This document shows, piece by piece, positions 33,384-41,929 of a stretch of 64,000 bases of DNA (its first letter is position 1; the number at the start of each line of letters is the position of its first letter). Both the position numbers and the translations under genes were made by a program. This DNA is from Sphaerothrix epifaneia (GTDB lineage: Bacteria > Cyanobacteriota > Cyanobacteriia > Phormidesmidales > Phormidesmidaceae): assembly GCF_042788235.1 (NCBI RefSeq), contig NZ_JBHZOL010000087.1:18551-82550 (forward strand), read 5' to 3'. The notes beneath the pieces were generated by a model, which saw nothing but the letters and a program-made list of their open reading frames with translations, ran no database searches and was not told where the DNA came from.

Positions 33384-34181
33384 TTAAAAACGATATCTGA
33401 ACACCTGAACCTTCATCCCTGTAGCAGGCAACGTATTGGTTCTAACCGTCAAAGCATCTCCTGTCCCTTGACTAACCTGAGCTGCAGGTAGCGTTTGCTG
33501 CACAAGCGATAGAAACTCATCTATCGGTGCCAGCGGGCATTCCGCTGCCGCAACCCCCTCTGCAGCAGCAGTTTGGTACTGCGTAGGAATCACCAGCTTA
33601 GGATTTAAAACCTGCATAACCCCAACCGCTTCCTGAGCGTTATAAGCTTTAGGGCCACCCCCTACTGGCAGCAGCAAAACGTCAGGCCGTCCGATTAAAA
33701 TTTGTTCTTCTACGCTAATCGGGGCAGCAGCTCCTCCCATGTGTACAATCGTGATGCCCGCTTGGTTCCAGCGCCAAATAACGTTATTGCCAAAGCGACG
33801 GCCTCCTTCGCGATCGTGATCGGTGAGAATCCCCTGAATGCGAAGTGGATCTAGCTCATAAATACCGGGTTCAGCCAGTAAACGGGGATTGCCGGGTAAG
33901 TCATCTACCCAACCTTCATCGAAAAGACGGCTACTAATTAGTACCAAATCAGCAGCTGCTTGCACAGGACGATAGCCCGCCGTACACCCCACAGGCCGAA
34001 ACGGATTAACCAGTATCCGCTGCCCCCCACCCGTGAACAGAAAAGCACTATGGCCAAGCCACTGTAGCATCACTGAGCCGCTCGTTTGGGCTGGCAATTT
34101 CTGCCAATGCGAAGTTAACCCCAGTCCAAAAGTCGCTAAAAAGGTCGCTCCAGCATAGCGAACCAACTGTCGCCGTTTCAT
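33384..34181 (-). CDS. Degenerate MBL-fold protein with Tat/Sec-like signal
   Basis: A 265-residue protein related to UPF0173-type metallo-beta-lactamase-fold hydrolases: MLQWLGHSAFLF, RILVNPF, HDREGGRRFGNN and TIVHMGG are recognisable. The metal motif HxHxDH, expected after the strand ADLVLI, is replaced by SSRLFDEG (83-90), so the first zinc site is missing. The N terminus MKRRQLVRYAGATFLATFGLGL is a signal-like segment. The frame opens at 34232; ATG 34181 was chosen for its AAGAG/GGAG upstream and the signal peptide. It lies upstream of pepP and 74 bases after trpG on the same strand. Probably not a standard hydrolase. Confidence 0.82.
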   Translation of the reverse strand: MKRRQLVRYAGATFLATFGLGLTSHWQKLPAQTSGSVMLQWLGHSAFLFTGGGQRILVNPFRPVGCTAGYRPVQAAADLVLISSRLFDEGWVDDLPGNPRLLAEPGIYELDPLRIQGILTDHDREGGRRFGNNVIWRWNQAGITIVHMGGAAAPISVEEQILIGRPDVLLLPVGGGPKAYNAQEAVGVMQVLNPKLVIPTQYQTAAAEGVAAAECPLAPIDEFLSLVQQTLPAAQVSQGTGDALTVRTNTLPATGMKVQVFRYRF

Positions 34182-34255
34182 AACTCTTTCTCCAACATTA
34201 CGTAGGCTATCAATCACAGAAACGCTCTGCAAATTTTCGCACGATACTTGCTGAG

Positions 34256-34894
34256 TTAGGGGCTCACGGTAGATAAGCGCTCCGCTAACGAAGGCTCTGC
34301 TGGAGCAGATAGTGACGTTAGAAAATTGCGCAGTAGCAGCTTTCCGGGTTCTGTGAGAACGCTTTCTGGATGAAACTGCACGCCTTGAATATGAGGATAT
34401 TGACGGTGACGAACCCCCATAATGGTGCCATCTTCAACCCAGGCTGTAATTTCCAAATCTGCCGGACAACTTTGCCGATCAATCACCAAACTGTGATAGC
34501 GCGTAGCCGTAAACGGATTTGCTAGCCCTGCAAAAACGCCCACTCCTGAATGGTGAACCTGAGAGGTTTTGCCATGCATGAGAACGGGGGCAGACACCAC
34601 CTGTCCACCAAACACTTGACCAATTCCTTGATGGCCTAAGCAAACGCCCAAAAGCGGTACCGTTTTACCCAAAACTCGAATGACCTCCATTGAGATGCCC
34701 GCATCCTCTGGTCTACCGGGGCCAGGAGAAATGACAATAGCTGCTGGGTTTAGGCGTTCAATATCTTGGAGCGAAATCTGATCATTTCTAAAGACTTGAA
34801 TCGATTGAGCAACTGGAAACTCAGCACTCAACTCACCTAAATACTGGACAAGGTTGTAGGTAAAGCTATCGTAATTATCGATGACCAAAAGCAT
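34256..34894 (-). CDS. trpG: Anthranilate/aminodeoxychorismate synthase component II
   Basis: The glutaminase subunit that supplies ammonia to chorismate-using synthases of tryptophan or folate biosynthesis. The 212-residue class I amidotransferase has DNYDSFTYNLVQYLG at the start, GPGRPEDAG, the nucleophile in LLGVCLGHQGIGQVFGG (Cys85) and the catalytic His-Glu in GVQFHPESVLTEPG. Sequence alone does not separate TrpG from PabA; in many bacteria one protein serves both. It sits in a minus-strand series dgkA-trpG-MBL-pepP. Confidence 0.92.
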   Translation of the reverse strand: MLLVIDNYDSFTYNLVQYLGELSAEFPVAQSIQVFRNDQISLQDIERLNPAAIVISPGPGRPEDAGISMEVIRVLGKTVPLLGVCLGHQGIGQVFGGQVVSAPVLMHGKTSQVHHSGVGVFAGLANPFTATRYHSLVIDRQSCPADLEITAWVEDGTIMGVRHRQYPHIQGVQFHPESVLTEPGKLLLRNFLTSLSAPAEPSLAERLSTVSP

Positions 34895-34918
34895 GTTTTC
34901 TTACCTGGCTGAAACTGA

Positions 34919-35371
34919 TTACAAACGAGCAAACAAAGGAGGGACTAAAAGACAGCCCGCCACTAAGACAGAGGCTAGCGCCGAAATGAGGACGGCAGCG
35001 GCGGCACAATCTTTGGCAATTTTGGCCAGTTCGTGATAAGCCTGCTGAACCGTCAAGTCGACGACAGACTCAATAGCCGTGTTAATCAGTTCCATTGTTA
35101 AAACAGCGCCACTGGTCAAACCCAAAATGGCAATGCTAGTCGCATCTAAATGCAACCATAGCCCTAAGCTAAGGGCAAAAGCGCCGACCACTACATGAAT
35201 TCGAAAGTTCCGCTGGGTTTGAAAAGCGTAAGCTACCCCATTCCATGCAAATCGAAAGCTGGCTAGAAGATTAGAAGCGACTTGCCAAGCCATATCCCGA
35301 TTGGGCTGGGCTAGCTTGGGCGTAGCGTCTGAAGCTTGTTCTAGAGATTTTTGAGAAAGCGGCATGGGCAT
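34919..35371 (-). CDS. dgkA: Diacylglycerol/undecaprenol kinase
   Basis: A 150-residue integral membrane kinase of the DgkA family, which phosphorylates diacylglycerol or undecaprenol. Residues ~35-60 contain SFRFAWNGVAYAFQTQRNFRIHV, then three transmembrane helices and the catalytic motif ELINTAIESVVDL, with AKDCAAAAVLISA after it. A polar leader of about 30 residues precedes the domain. ATG 35371 is the start (ATG 35365 also possible). Cyanobacteria often carry this gene near ybeY and a DUF3285 protein; here the order is DUF3285-ybeY-dgkA-trpG on the minus strand. Confidence 0.93.
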   Translation of the reverse strand: MPMPLSQKSLEQASDATPKLAQPNRDMAWQVASNLLASFRFAWNGVAYAFQTQRNFRIHVVVGAFALSLGLWLHLDATSIAILGLTSGAVLTMELINTAIESVVDLTVQQAYHELAKIAKDCAAAAVLISALASVLVAGCLLVPPLFARL

Positions 35372-35545
35372 AGCGTCTTAGGAAAACGTCTTCAGATCTA
35401 GCAAAGAGTTACAGCATTTACATCTATCTAGGCAGCAAAATTGAACCAGATTTGCTAGATAGAGTAGCCGATCGAATCCTGATGCACTTACGTTACAGTA
35501 TGTAACTCAATCACTCGCTGTAACAACTCTAACCTGAAGTCTTCA

Positions 35546-36058
35546 TTAAGTGACGACGCCGACTGTCTGTAAGAGCCGTCGTTGCTCAACTAACATTTGT
35601 TCTAGCTGATCTTCATCGGGATGATCCCAACCTAAAAGATGTAAAAAGCCATGAGCAGCCAGCCAAGCTAGCTCTTGTTGCAGGCTGTGTTGCTGCTCAG
35701 TAGCTTGGGTAGCTGCCGTTTCCAGGGAGATGACAATGTCTCCTAGATAAAGTGGCTGAGTTTCTAGCATTTCTAGAGCAACTGGCGCTGTAGCTTCAAG
35801 GGTGGCAAAAGCTAAAACATCGGTTGGCACATTCTTAGCGCGGTACTGCGCGTTGAGTTGCTGAATTTGGCGATCGCTGGTCAGTCGCAAACTCACCTCA
35901 TAGGTTCCGATTGGCGATGGCGGCGGCTGTAGGTGCCTCAGCCAAGTTTGTAGCCAATCTTGCCAAGGCAAATCTGGAATGGCCGTCTCCCCTAAATCTT
36001 CAATTTGAATAGCTACTTCAAGGTGTATTAATGACAAGTTTGTCCCAGAAGACTCCAT
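35546..36058 (-). CDS. ybeY: Endoribonuclease YbeY (rRNA maturation factor)
   Basis: YbeY is a zinc-dependent endoribonuclease involved in 16S rRNA 3' maturation and ribosome quality control. The metal-binding motif HGFLHLLGWDHPDED near the C terminus supplies three His, matching HGxLHLxGYDH, and NVPTDVLAFA is the other conserved segment. The 170-residue length is normal for cyanobacteria. ATG 36058 is 23 bases after the DUF3285 stop, and dgkA follows, consistent with an operon. Confidence 0.94.
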   Translation of the reverse strand: MESSGTNLSLIHLEVAIQIEDLGETAIPDLPWQDWLQTWLRHLQPPPSPIGTYEVSLRLTSDRQIQQLNAQYRAKNVPTDVLAFATLEATAPVALEMLETQPLYLGDIVISLETAATQATEQQHSLQQELAWLAAHGFLHLLGWDHPDEDQLEQMLVEQRRLLQTVGVVT

Positions 36059-36081
36059 ATAGATGATGCATCTCCGGTTAG

Positions 36082-36270
36082 CTAGCGGGTGAGATAAGCC
36101 AGCCCTACTAGCAAAGACAGCAGACCAACTGTCGTTAGGGTGAAGTGATAGAGAGACTTGCCGCCCTTCTTCACCATGTTTCTCATCGCTAGTTTGACGT
36201 AACTTGGAGGAGCACTAGCCTCAGCAGGCAAAGCCGTTGAAGGTTGAGAATCAGGCGTCGGTTTTTTCAT
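36082..36270 (-). CDS. DUF3285-family small membrane protein
   Basis: A 62-residue protein with a polar, proline-rich first half, then YVKLAMRNMVKKGGKSLYHF and one transmembrane helix (LTTVGLLSLLVGLAYL). This layout matches DUF3285, a cyanobacteria-specific family of unknown function found just upstream of ybeY. TTG 36276 is two codons earlier, but ATG 36270 is preferred. Its position at the head of a conserved ybeY-dgkA run is the main clue to its role. Confidence 0.8.
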   Translation of the reverse strand: MKKPTPDSQPSTALPAEASAPPSYVKLAMRNMVKKGGKSLYHFTLTTVGLLSLLVGLAYLTR

Positions 36271-36460
36271 AATCAAGGTGAGGGATTAGTTGTTATAGCT
36301 TGCGGGTTAAAAGCCTCAGTCGCGCTACAGCACACCTAGAAAGCTTTAAGCGGCGATCGCTAGGGAAATACAAGCCCTACAGCGTTCTTTAGCCAAACCA
36401 TTGAACAAACAACAAATTCAGGCGCACAGGCCAACACAACCCAGGGTCAGCTTTTCAACG

Positions 36461-37592
36461 CTAAGCTTCAGGCGCAGTGCTTTCGACTAGCTGATTATCC
36501 TGACGGAGACTAGCCTGAATAAAGTCATCCAGTTCGCCAGCCATCACATCATCAACAGCGGTGGTTTCAACTCCCGTACGCAGGTCTTTCACCATTTGGT
36601 ACGGATGAAACACGTAGTTGCGAATTTGATTGCCCCAAGCAGCTTCTACAATATCGCCACGAATATCAGCGATCGCCTTGGCTCGTTGCTCTTGAGCAAT
36701 AATAAGCAGCTTAGCCTTTAGCAAAGCCATTGCCTTTTCTCGATTTTGTAGCTGCGATCGCTCTTGCGTACAGCGTACCGATATTCCAGTGGGTAAATGC
36801 GTAATGCGTACGGCAGTTTCAACTTTGTTGACGTTTTGTCCCCCGGCACCGCCAGAACGAGAAGTTTTAATCTCTAGATCTTTTTCAGGAATTTCAACTT
36901 CAAGATCATCTTCTAAAATGGGCATTACTTCCACACCAGCAAAGCTGGTTTGGCGCTTACCGTTGGCATTAAATGGCGAAATTCTTACTAATCGATGAGT
37001 ACCTTTCTCGCCCTTAAGATAGCCATAAGCATAGCGGCCAGACAACTCTAGTGTGGCTGACTTCAGCCCCGCTTCATCCCCTTCAGAAATTTCAACCAGG
37101 CTGACTTTATAACCGTGCTGTTCTCCCCAACGGGTATACATGCGTAATAACATTTCTGCCCAGTCTTGGGCATCTGTACCCCCGGCACCAGCATTAATGG
37201 TTAAAACAGCACCGCTTTTATCATAAGGCTCTGACAAAAGCTGCTGTAGCTCCCACTGGTCAAGCGCACGGGTAAGCTGCACAATATTTTCCTGAGCTTC
37301 AGCCAAGAGCGCTGCATCGCTATCTTGCTCTAGCAATTCTAAAATTGCTTGTGTGTCTGCAAGGCTGGTTTGCCACTGTTCTAACTGCTCTAGATGAAAC
37401 TTGCAGTCATTTAGCGCTTGTAAAATCTGCTGAGCCCGACTTTGATCGTCCCATAGCTCAGGCTGAGCAGCGGCTTGTTCTAAATCCCGAATTTTAGCTT
37501 TTAGCGCAGGCAGGTCAAAGATACTCCTGAGTTTTACTCAGGCGCTCATTTAACAAATCAACGTCTTTTTTAATCTCTAAGGTTTCGAGCAT
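36461..37592 (-). CDS. prfB: Peptide chain release factor 2 with programmed +1 frameshift
   Basis: RF2 recognises UGA and UAA stop codons and releases the nascent chain. Translation starts at ATG 37592, reads 25 codons and meets an in-frame TGA (37517-37515) in CTT TGA C. A +1 shift that skips T37517 continues for 351 codons to 36461, giving 376 residues. CAGGAG just before the slip acts as the internal Shine-Dalgarno stimulator. Conserved motifs include SPF in the anticodon-like region (RISPFNANGKR) and GGQ in SGGAGGQNVNK. The frameshift autoregulates: low RF2 favours reading through the slip. Annotation programs that do not model it will start the gene at 37336. Confidence 0.97.
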
Positions 37593-37745
37593 AGGGTTTG
37601 CACAACTCAATCAACAACAATCAGGCGGTAGGCTAGCAACCTAAGTATCAGGAAGCCTTTTACTTTAGCAGGCTTGCCCACCTACCCCCTTAAACGCTTG
37701 AAAAACTACTTGCCATCTCGAAAGAGGCAGGTATGTTCAGCGTGC

Positions 37746-38471
37746 TTAGTCCCGGTTGATAGCAATCAACAAACGCAAAATAAAGATAAACAAGTTGATG
37801 TAGGTTAGATACATCGACAGGGCAGCAGGTAAGTACTGCTCGTCTTTGTAGGTGCGCGGCAGAATGTAGAAATCAACCACCGCAGCCCCCACAAACAACA
37901 GTACGCCAACAGCGGAAATGGCAATTTCTAAAAACTGAGGCGTTTGGCCACCGAATACCGCGAAGATGAGCTGCCCCACTAGCACCACGATCAGGGCAAT
38001 CATCCCTAAGCCAATCGTTTTGGTGAGGGCTATACCATCTTCATCAGACAGGTTTGAGCCAATTTGGCGAGCCGCAATAAAGGTGACACCGCAGCCTAAA
38101 GCAGCCATGCCAATACCCGACATGCCAACCCCAGAGGTACTCAGAGCCACATAAACCAAACCACTCAGGGTATAGCCAGAAAGCAGGCTATAGGTCGCCA
38201 GTAACGGCAAAGCTGTGGTGTTGTTTCCTTTCTCGGCTACGTTACGCGCCACAAAAAACAAAACCAGTTCTGCCACCAGCGCGACCCAAAACGTAGGCAT
38301 AAAAAGCCCAGGATTGGTTGCTAGCACCTGAATGCCCCCGAAAGTACCTAGGGCAGTCAAGATGAGTCCACCCCCTACATAGGGCAATGCTTTGGCAATA
38401 ACGTTAGGCCCAACGAGCGACCGACCGTTGGCTTGCCGAAAGGCTTCGCGTAAATTGCTGGTATTACTCAT
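37746..38471 (-). CDS. Bax inhibitor-1 (BI-1/YccA) family membrane protein
   Basis: A 241-residue polytopic membrane protein with about seven hydrophobic segments (first YVGGGLILTALGTFGGIQVL, last YLTYINLFIFILRLLI). The soluble leader SNTSNLREAFRQANGRSL and the C-terminal YKDEQYLPAALSMYL helix pair fit BI-1/YccA proteins, thought to be proton- or calcium-leak channels in the plasma or thylakoid membrane. Its function in cyanobacteria is not established. ATG 38471 is the start. It is 153 bases from prfB and divergent from the sigF region. Confidence 0.9.
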   Translation of the reverse strand: MSNTSNLREAFRQANGRSLVGPNVIAKALPYVGGGLILTALGTFGGIQVLATNPGLFMPTFWVALVAELVLFFVARNVAEKGNNTTALPLLATYSLLSGYTLSGLVYVALSTSGVGMSGIGMAALGCGVTFIAARQIGSNLSDEDGIALTKTIGLGMIALIVVLVGQLIFAVFGGQTPQFLEIAISAVGVLLFVGAAVVDFYILPRTYKDEQYLPAALSMYLTYINLFIFILRLLIAINRD

Positions 38472-38835
38472 AAGCTTTCCTCAAGTTGACGCAGTGACTT
38501 TGTAAAGCAGTTTATTAGTCTTGTCTTTTGATTCTATCCAAAACCAACCGCTTCAATCAGACGCCAATACCGAATTGACGGTAATGGAACGCTCTGCTAC
38601 TGCTTTTAACGCGTCCCTAAACCGCAACTCTGTAGAAATCAGTAAACCCAAAACAGGAAAACGCACTACACAGCCTTTAGCAAGTTTCCGGAAAAACTGG
38701 GTTCAGTATTTCCACGGATTCATCAGCAATAGGGGGTTGACAGTCCCGTAAAACAACGATGGTTCTGACAGCGCTGTCTATCGACAATAGAACCAACAAA
38801 CGATGAACCCGCTCGATATAAGGTACTTCGCAGAC
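38472..38835. promoter_or_regulatory. Spacer upstream of sigF with nested hairpin
   Basis: A 364-base spacer between BI-1 (minus) and sigF (plus). A 76-codon frame (38521-38751) crosses it but is not convincing. TTGACA lies near 38736, a possible -35 element without a clear -10. The structured element at 38761-38794 lies in the probable sigF leader. Confidence 0.45.
38761..38794 (+). promoter_or_regulatory. Nested inverted repeat in sigF leader
   Basis: The perfect 12-base palindrome GACAGCGCTGTC (38767-38778) sits inside larger inverted arms GGTTCT (38761-38766) and AGAACC (38789-38794). It is 42 bases upstream of the chosen sigF start. It could be an operator for a dimeric repressor or an RNA structure affecting translation. 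Confidence 0.45.
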
Positions 38836-39621
38836 ATGGCTAGTCAGACCTCATCTCTTCGCTCCCGTGGTATGGAACTGCTGGTGGCTTACAAGCAAAA
38901 TCCTTCTGTGCGCGTGCGCAACAAGCTTGTGCAGCTCAATGCAGGTTTAGTTCGTAAGATTGCCCATCGGGTGAGTCATCAGTGTTCAGAGCCTTACGAA
39001 GACCTAGAGCAAATTGGTTATCTGGGTTTGATTCGGGCTATCGAGCGTTTTGACCCTACCCAAGGTTGTGCTTTTAGCTCTTTTGCGGTTCCTTATATTC
39101 GCGGTGAGATGCTGCACTTTTTACGCGATCGCGGTACTGCTGTTAAGATTCCCCGCCGCTGGCAAGATCTACAAAAAGAGAGCCAAAAAAAGCAGGCTGA
39201 ACTCATTCGTTTGCTAGGGCGTCAACCCAACGACCAGGAAATGGCAGAAGCCCTTTCTATTGCAGTGGAAGAATGGCGCGAGGTCAAATTGGCTAACAAA
39301 AACCGTTTGCCCCTGAGCCTAGATGCTACAGTTTGCCAGCAAATGGACTCTGCCATCACGCTGGGCGACACCTTACCCGACGCTCACTATCAGCTTCTGC
39401 AGACGTTAGAAGAGGACCGCCAACAGCTTCAACGAGCTTTGAATCAGTTAGAAGATAAAACCCGCTCTGCCATCGAATTTGTTTTCTTCAAAGGACTATC
39501 GCGCAAAGAAGTCGCAGAGCAAATTGGCGTTAGCCCCATGACAGTCACGCGTCGCATCCAGCGCGGCATTGAGCAAATGGTGGCCTACTTGCAACCTCAA
39601 TTAGCGCAAAGCGATTCTTGA
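38836..39621 (+). CDS. sigF: Group 3 RNA polymerase sigma factor SigF
   Basis: A 261-residue sigma-70 family protein of the SigF/SigB/F/G branch. Region 2 is NKLVQLNAGLVRKIAHRV...EDLEQIGYLGLIRAIERF with QGCAFSSFAVPYIRGEMLHFLRDRG, region 3 follows (VKIPRRWQDLQKE) and region 4 has the helix-turn-helix SRKEVAEQIGVSPMTVTRRI. It closely resembles Synechocystis SigF, which governs pilus and surface gene expression; whether the regulon is the same here is inference. ATG 38803 is an alternative start; ATG 38836 matches homologues that begin a few residues before RSxxMELL. A strong terminator follows. No anti-sigma factor is adjacent. Confidence 0.95.
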   Translation: MASQTSSLRSRGMELLVAYKQNPSVRVRNKLVQLNAGLVRKIAHRVSHQCSEPYEDLEQIGYLGLIRAIERFDPTQGCAFSSFAVPYIRGEMLHFLRDRGTAVKIPRRWQDLQKESQKKQAELIRLLGRQPNDQEMAEALSIAVEEWREVKLANKNRLPLSLDATVCQQMDSAITLGDTLPDAHYQLLQTLEEDRQQLQRALNQLEDKTRSAIEFVFFKGLSRKEVAEQIGVSPMTVTRRIQRGIEQMVAYLQPQLAQSDS

Positions 39622-39680
39622 ACTCATCCGTAGCAAATTTTTGCTAGCAAGTCTCCTCCCAACCGATGAATCCAGTAGAC

Positions 39681-39717
39681 AGAGAGCCTAAAATCAGGCT
39701 CTCTTTTTTGTTTTTTT
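39681..39717 (+). terminator. Intrinsic terminator of sigF
   Basis: AGAGAGCCT (39681-39689) pairs with AGGCTCTCT (39696-39704) around AAAATC, followed by two T-runs (TTTTTT and TTTTTTT). This is a clear rho-independent terminator 60 bases after the sigF stop. Confidence 0.93.
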
Positions 39718-39822
39718 GCTAACTTCATTGGCTGATGAAGCCAGACGAGAATACGGTCTGCCCAGATCTGATAGGCTGGTTGATTAGGGTTCTCACTGAC
39801 CAGGGCAAACGCGGGAGCGGAA

Positions 39823-41403
39823 ATGAGCCAGAATAATTTTCCATCTGAGCCAGCCAGTTCAACTGACTTTCAAAAGCTACAGCAAAAATTGCGCGATCGC
39901 TGGCTGTCTACAGACTACTTTGATCCACAGCCTCGAGAAATTCTTGTTATTCCTTCTCTAAGCCTAGACCAACAAGAGTTACAAAAAATTGAAGGGGTTC
40001 ATCACTACGAAGAACGACTTCTCTTTGCGCTCATTCGCTTGCGTAATCCGCGTACGCGTCTGATTTATGTTACCTCACAGCCCCTGCACCCCAGCGTTAT
40101 CGATTACTATCTCGAACTGCTTCCTGGTATCCCTAGCTCTCATGCCCGCAATCGTCTCAAGCTGTTTGCCACCTACGATGCTTCCCAAAAGCCCCTGACG
40201 CAAAAAATTTTAGAGCGCCCCCGCTTAGTAGAGCGCATTCGCCAGACCTTAAACATCGAAAACGCCTACATGACTTGCTATAACTCCACCGAACTGGAGA
40301 AAAAGCTGTCATTAGAGTTGGAAATTCCTTTACTAGCCGTTGATCCGGATTTGCTGTACTGGGGTACTAAAAGCGGTAGCCGCCAAATCTTTGCCGGCTG
40401 CGGTTTACCTCATCCGGACGGTAGCCAACTTGTCCACAATCGCCACGATTTGGCAGAAGTCAGCGCTGAATTATGGGAGCGACAGCCTGATCTCAAGCGG
40501 ATGGTCATTAAGCTCAATGAAGGATTTTCCGGAGAGGGCAATGCTTTATTGACGCTTGCCCCGTTAGCGGCGGTGGCACCTGGAAAAGCCAGCCACCAAG
40601 AGCGAACAGAGCGCTTCTACGAACATCTGTCAAAGTTGCGGTTTCAGTGTATGACGGAGCGTTGGGAAAATTTTGAACAAAAAATTCACGCTTTAGGGGC
40701 GATCGCAGAAGCTTTTGTCGAAGGGGACGAAAAGCGATCGCCAAGCGTTCAAGGCCGAGTAACCCCATTCGGTGACGTAGAAATGCTTTCAACTCACGAC
40801 CAGGTTTTAGGCGGGCCGGATGGGCAAGTATTTTTAGGCTGCTCTTTTCCCGCTGATGCTGCCTATCGGCTAAAAATGCAGGAAATGGGACGTCGCGTCG
40901 GAGAGCAACTAGCAGCCAAGGGTGCCATAGAACGCTTCGGAGTAGACTTCATTGCGGTACGACAGGGAGCCTCTGACAACTGGGATTTACAGGCCATAGA
41001 AATTAATTTGCGTAAAGGGGGAACGACCCATCCCTTTATGGCTCTCAAGTTACTAACCGATGGCAAGTACGACCCAGGTGATGGCCTTTTCTACACACCT
41101 CAAGGACAAGTCAAATACTATCAAGCGTCTGACAACCTGCAAAAAGAAGCCTACCGGGGTCTTCTACCCAGCGACTTGATGGATATTATTGTGGCTAAGC
41201 GCTTGCACTTTAATTCCATTGCCGGAACAGGAGCCGCTTTCCATCTAATGGGTTGTTTGTCGGAGTATGGCAAGCTGGGCATGACTGCAATTGGCAATTC
41301 ACTCAGCCAAGCTGAAGAAATTTACCAAAAAGTGACTCAAGCCCTCGATGAAGCCTGTGGAGAACGCGATCCGGTAGAAAGCTTCGACCCAGAGCCTGGG
41401 TAA
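39823..41403 (+). CDS. ATP-grasp peptide-ligase-like protein (PGM1-related)
   Basis: A 526-residue soluble protein with a pre-ATP-grasp region (about 1-200), an ATP-grasp core (about 200-430; VIKLNEGFSGEGNALL, FGVDFIAVRQG, IEINLRKGGTTHPFMALKLL) and a C-terminal PGM1-like domain (HFNSIAGTGAAFHLMGCLSEYGKLGMTAIG). Members are related to PGM1, a peptide ligase of natural-product biosynthesis, but the cyanobacterial versions occur outside biosynthetic clusters and have no known substrate. The metal-binding IEINLRKGG motif suggests activity. ATG 39823 follows GGGAGCGGAA. It is isolated by the sigF terminator upstream and is convergent with smpB. Precise function unknown. Confidence 0.85.
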   Translation: MSQNNFPSEPASSTDFQKLQQKLRDRWLSTDYFDPQPREILVIPSLSLDQQELQKIEGVHHYEERLLFALIRLRNPRTRLIYVTSQPLHPSVIDYYLELLPGIPSSHARNRLKLFATYDASQKPLTQKILERPRLVERIRQTLNIENAYMTCYNSTELEKKLSLELEIPLLAVDPDLLYWGTKSGSRQIFAGCGLPHPDGSQLVHNRHDLAEVSAELWERQPDLKRMVIKLNEGFSGEGNALLTLAPLAAVAPGKASHQERTERFYEHLSKLRFQCMTERWENFEQKIHALGAIAEAFVEGDEKRSPSVQGRVTPFGDVEMLSTHDQVLGGPDGQVFLGCSFPADAAYRLKMQEMGRRVGEQLAAKGAIERFGVDFIAVRQGASDNWDLQAIEINLRKGGTTHPFMALKLLTDGKYDPGDGLFYTPQGQVKYYQASDNLQKEAYRGLLPSDLMDIIVAKRLHFNSIAGTGAAFHLMGCLSEYGKLGMTAIGNSLSQAEEIYQKVTQALDEACGERDPVESFDPEPG

Positions 41404-41443
41404 TGGAGCGCAGGCAGTCAAACATATAGCAAGGCAAAAGCAT

Positions 41444-41914
41444 TTAAGAACGTTTGAGCGCTCGCTCAATCTCTCGCTTCTCCTGCTTTCGCTTGAGGCT
41501 CTCGCGTTTGTCATGCAACTTCTTACCCCGAGCAAGCCCAATCAGCACTTTTACCCGCCCTTCTTTCAAATACATTTTTAGCGGCACTAAGGTCAGTCCC
41601 TTTTGCTCTGTTTGGCCAATTAGCTTACGAATTTCTTGCTTATGCAACAGAAGCTTGCGATTGCGTCTAGGGTCATGATTATAGGTTTGGTTGGTCATTG
41701 AATGAGGCGAGATGTGAACATTGAGCAACCAAGCCTCTTCATTACGAATCAAGCCGTAACCATCGCGTAAGTTGACCTTGCCTTCTCGAATCGACTTAAC
41801 TTCAGTTCCTACAAGCTCAATACCAGCCTCGTAGGTTTCCAAAATTTCGTAAAGATAGCGAGCTTGTCGGTTGTCACTAACGACTTTGTAGCCGCCACTA
41901 GTATCTTTTGCCAT
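41444..41914 (-). CDS. smpB: SsrA-binding protein SmpB
   Basis: SmpB binds tmRNA and guides it into stalled ribosomes for trans-translation. The 156-residue protein has the OB-fold start DNRQARYLYEILETYEAGIELVGTEVKSIREGKVNLRDGY, then HNPxxxRKLLLHKxEI (HDPRRNRKLLLHKQEI), and a basic C-terminal tail (KRESLKRKQEKREIERALK) that becomes helical in the ribosome channel. Complete. It follows the YciI gene by 15 bases and is convergent with the ATP-grasp gene. No ssrA (tmRNA) gene is in the window. Confidence 0.97.
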   Translation of the reverse strand: MAKDTSGGYKVVSDNRQARYLYEILETYEAGIELVGTEVKSIREGKVNLRDGYGLIRNEEAWLLNVHISPHSMTNQTYNHDPRRNRKLLLHKQEIRKLIGQTEQKGLTLVPLKMYLKEGRVKVLIGLARGKKLHDKRESLKRKQEKREIERALKRS

Positions 41915-41929
41915 GCCTGCTCCTTATGC

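Noticed and set aside
38521..38751. 76-codon frame before sigF
   Set aside because: Starts at TTG without a ribosome binding site, low-complexity polar sequence, overlaps the expected sigF promoter region.
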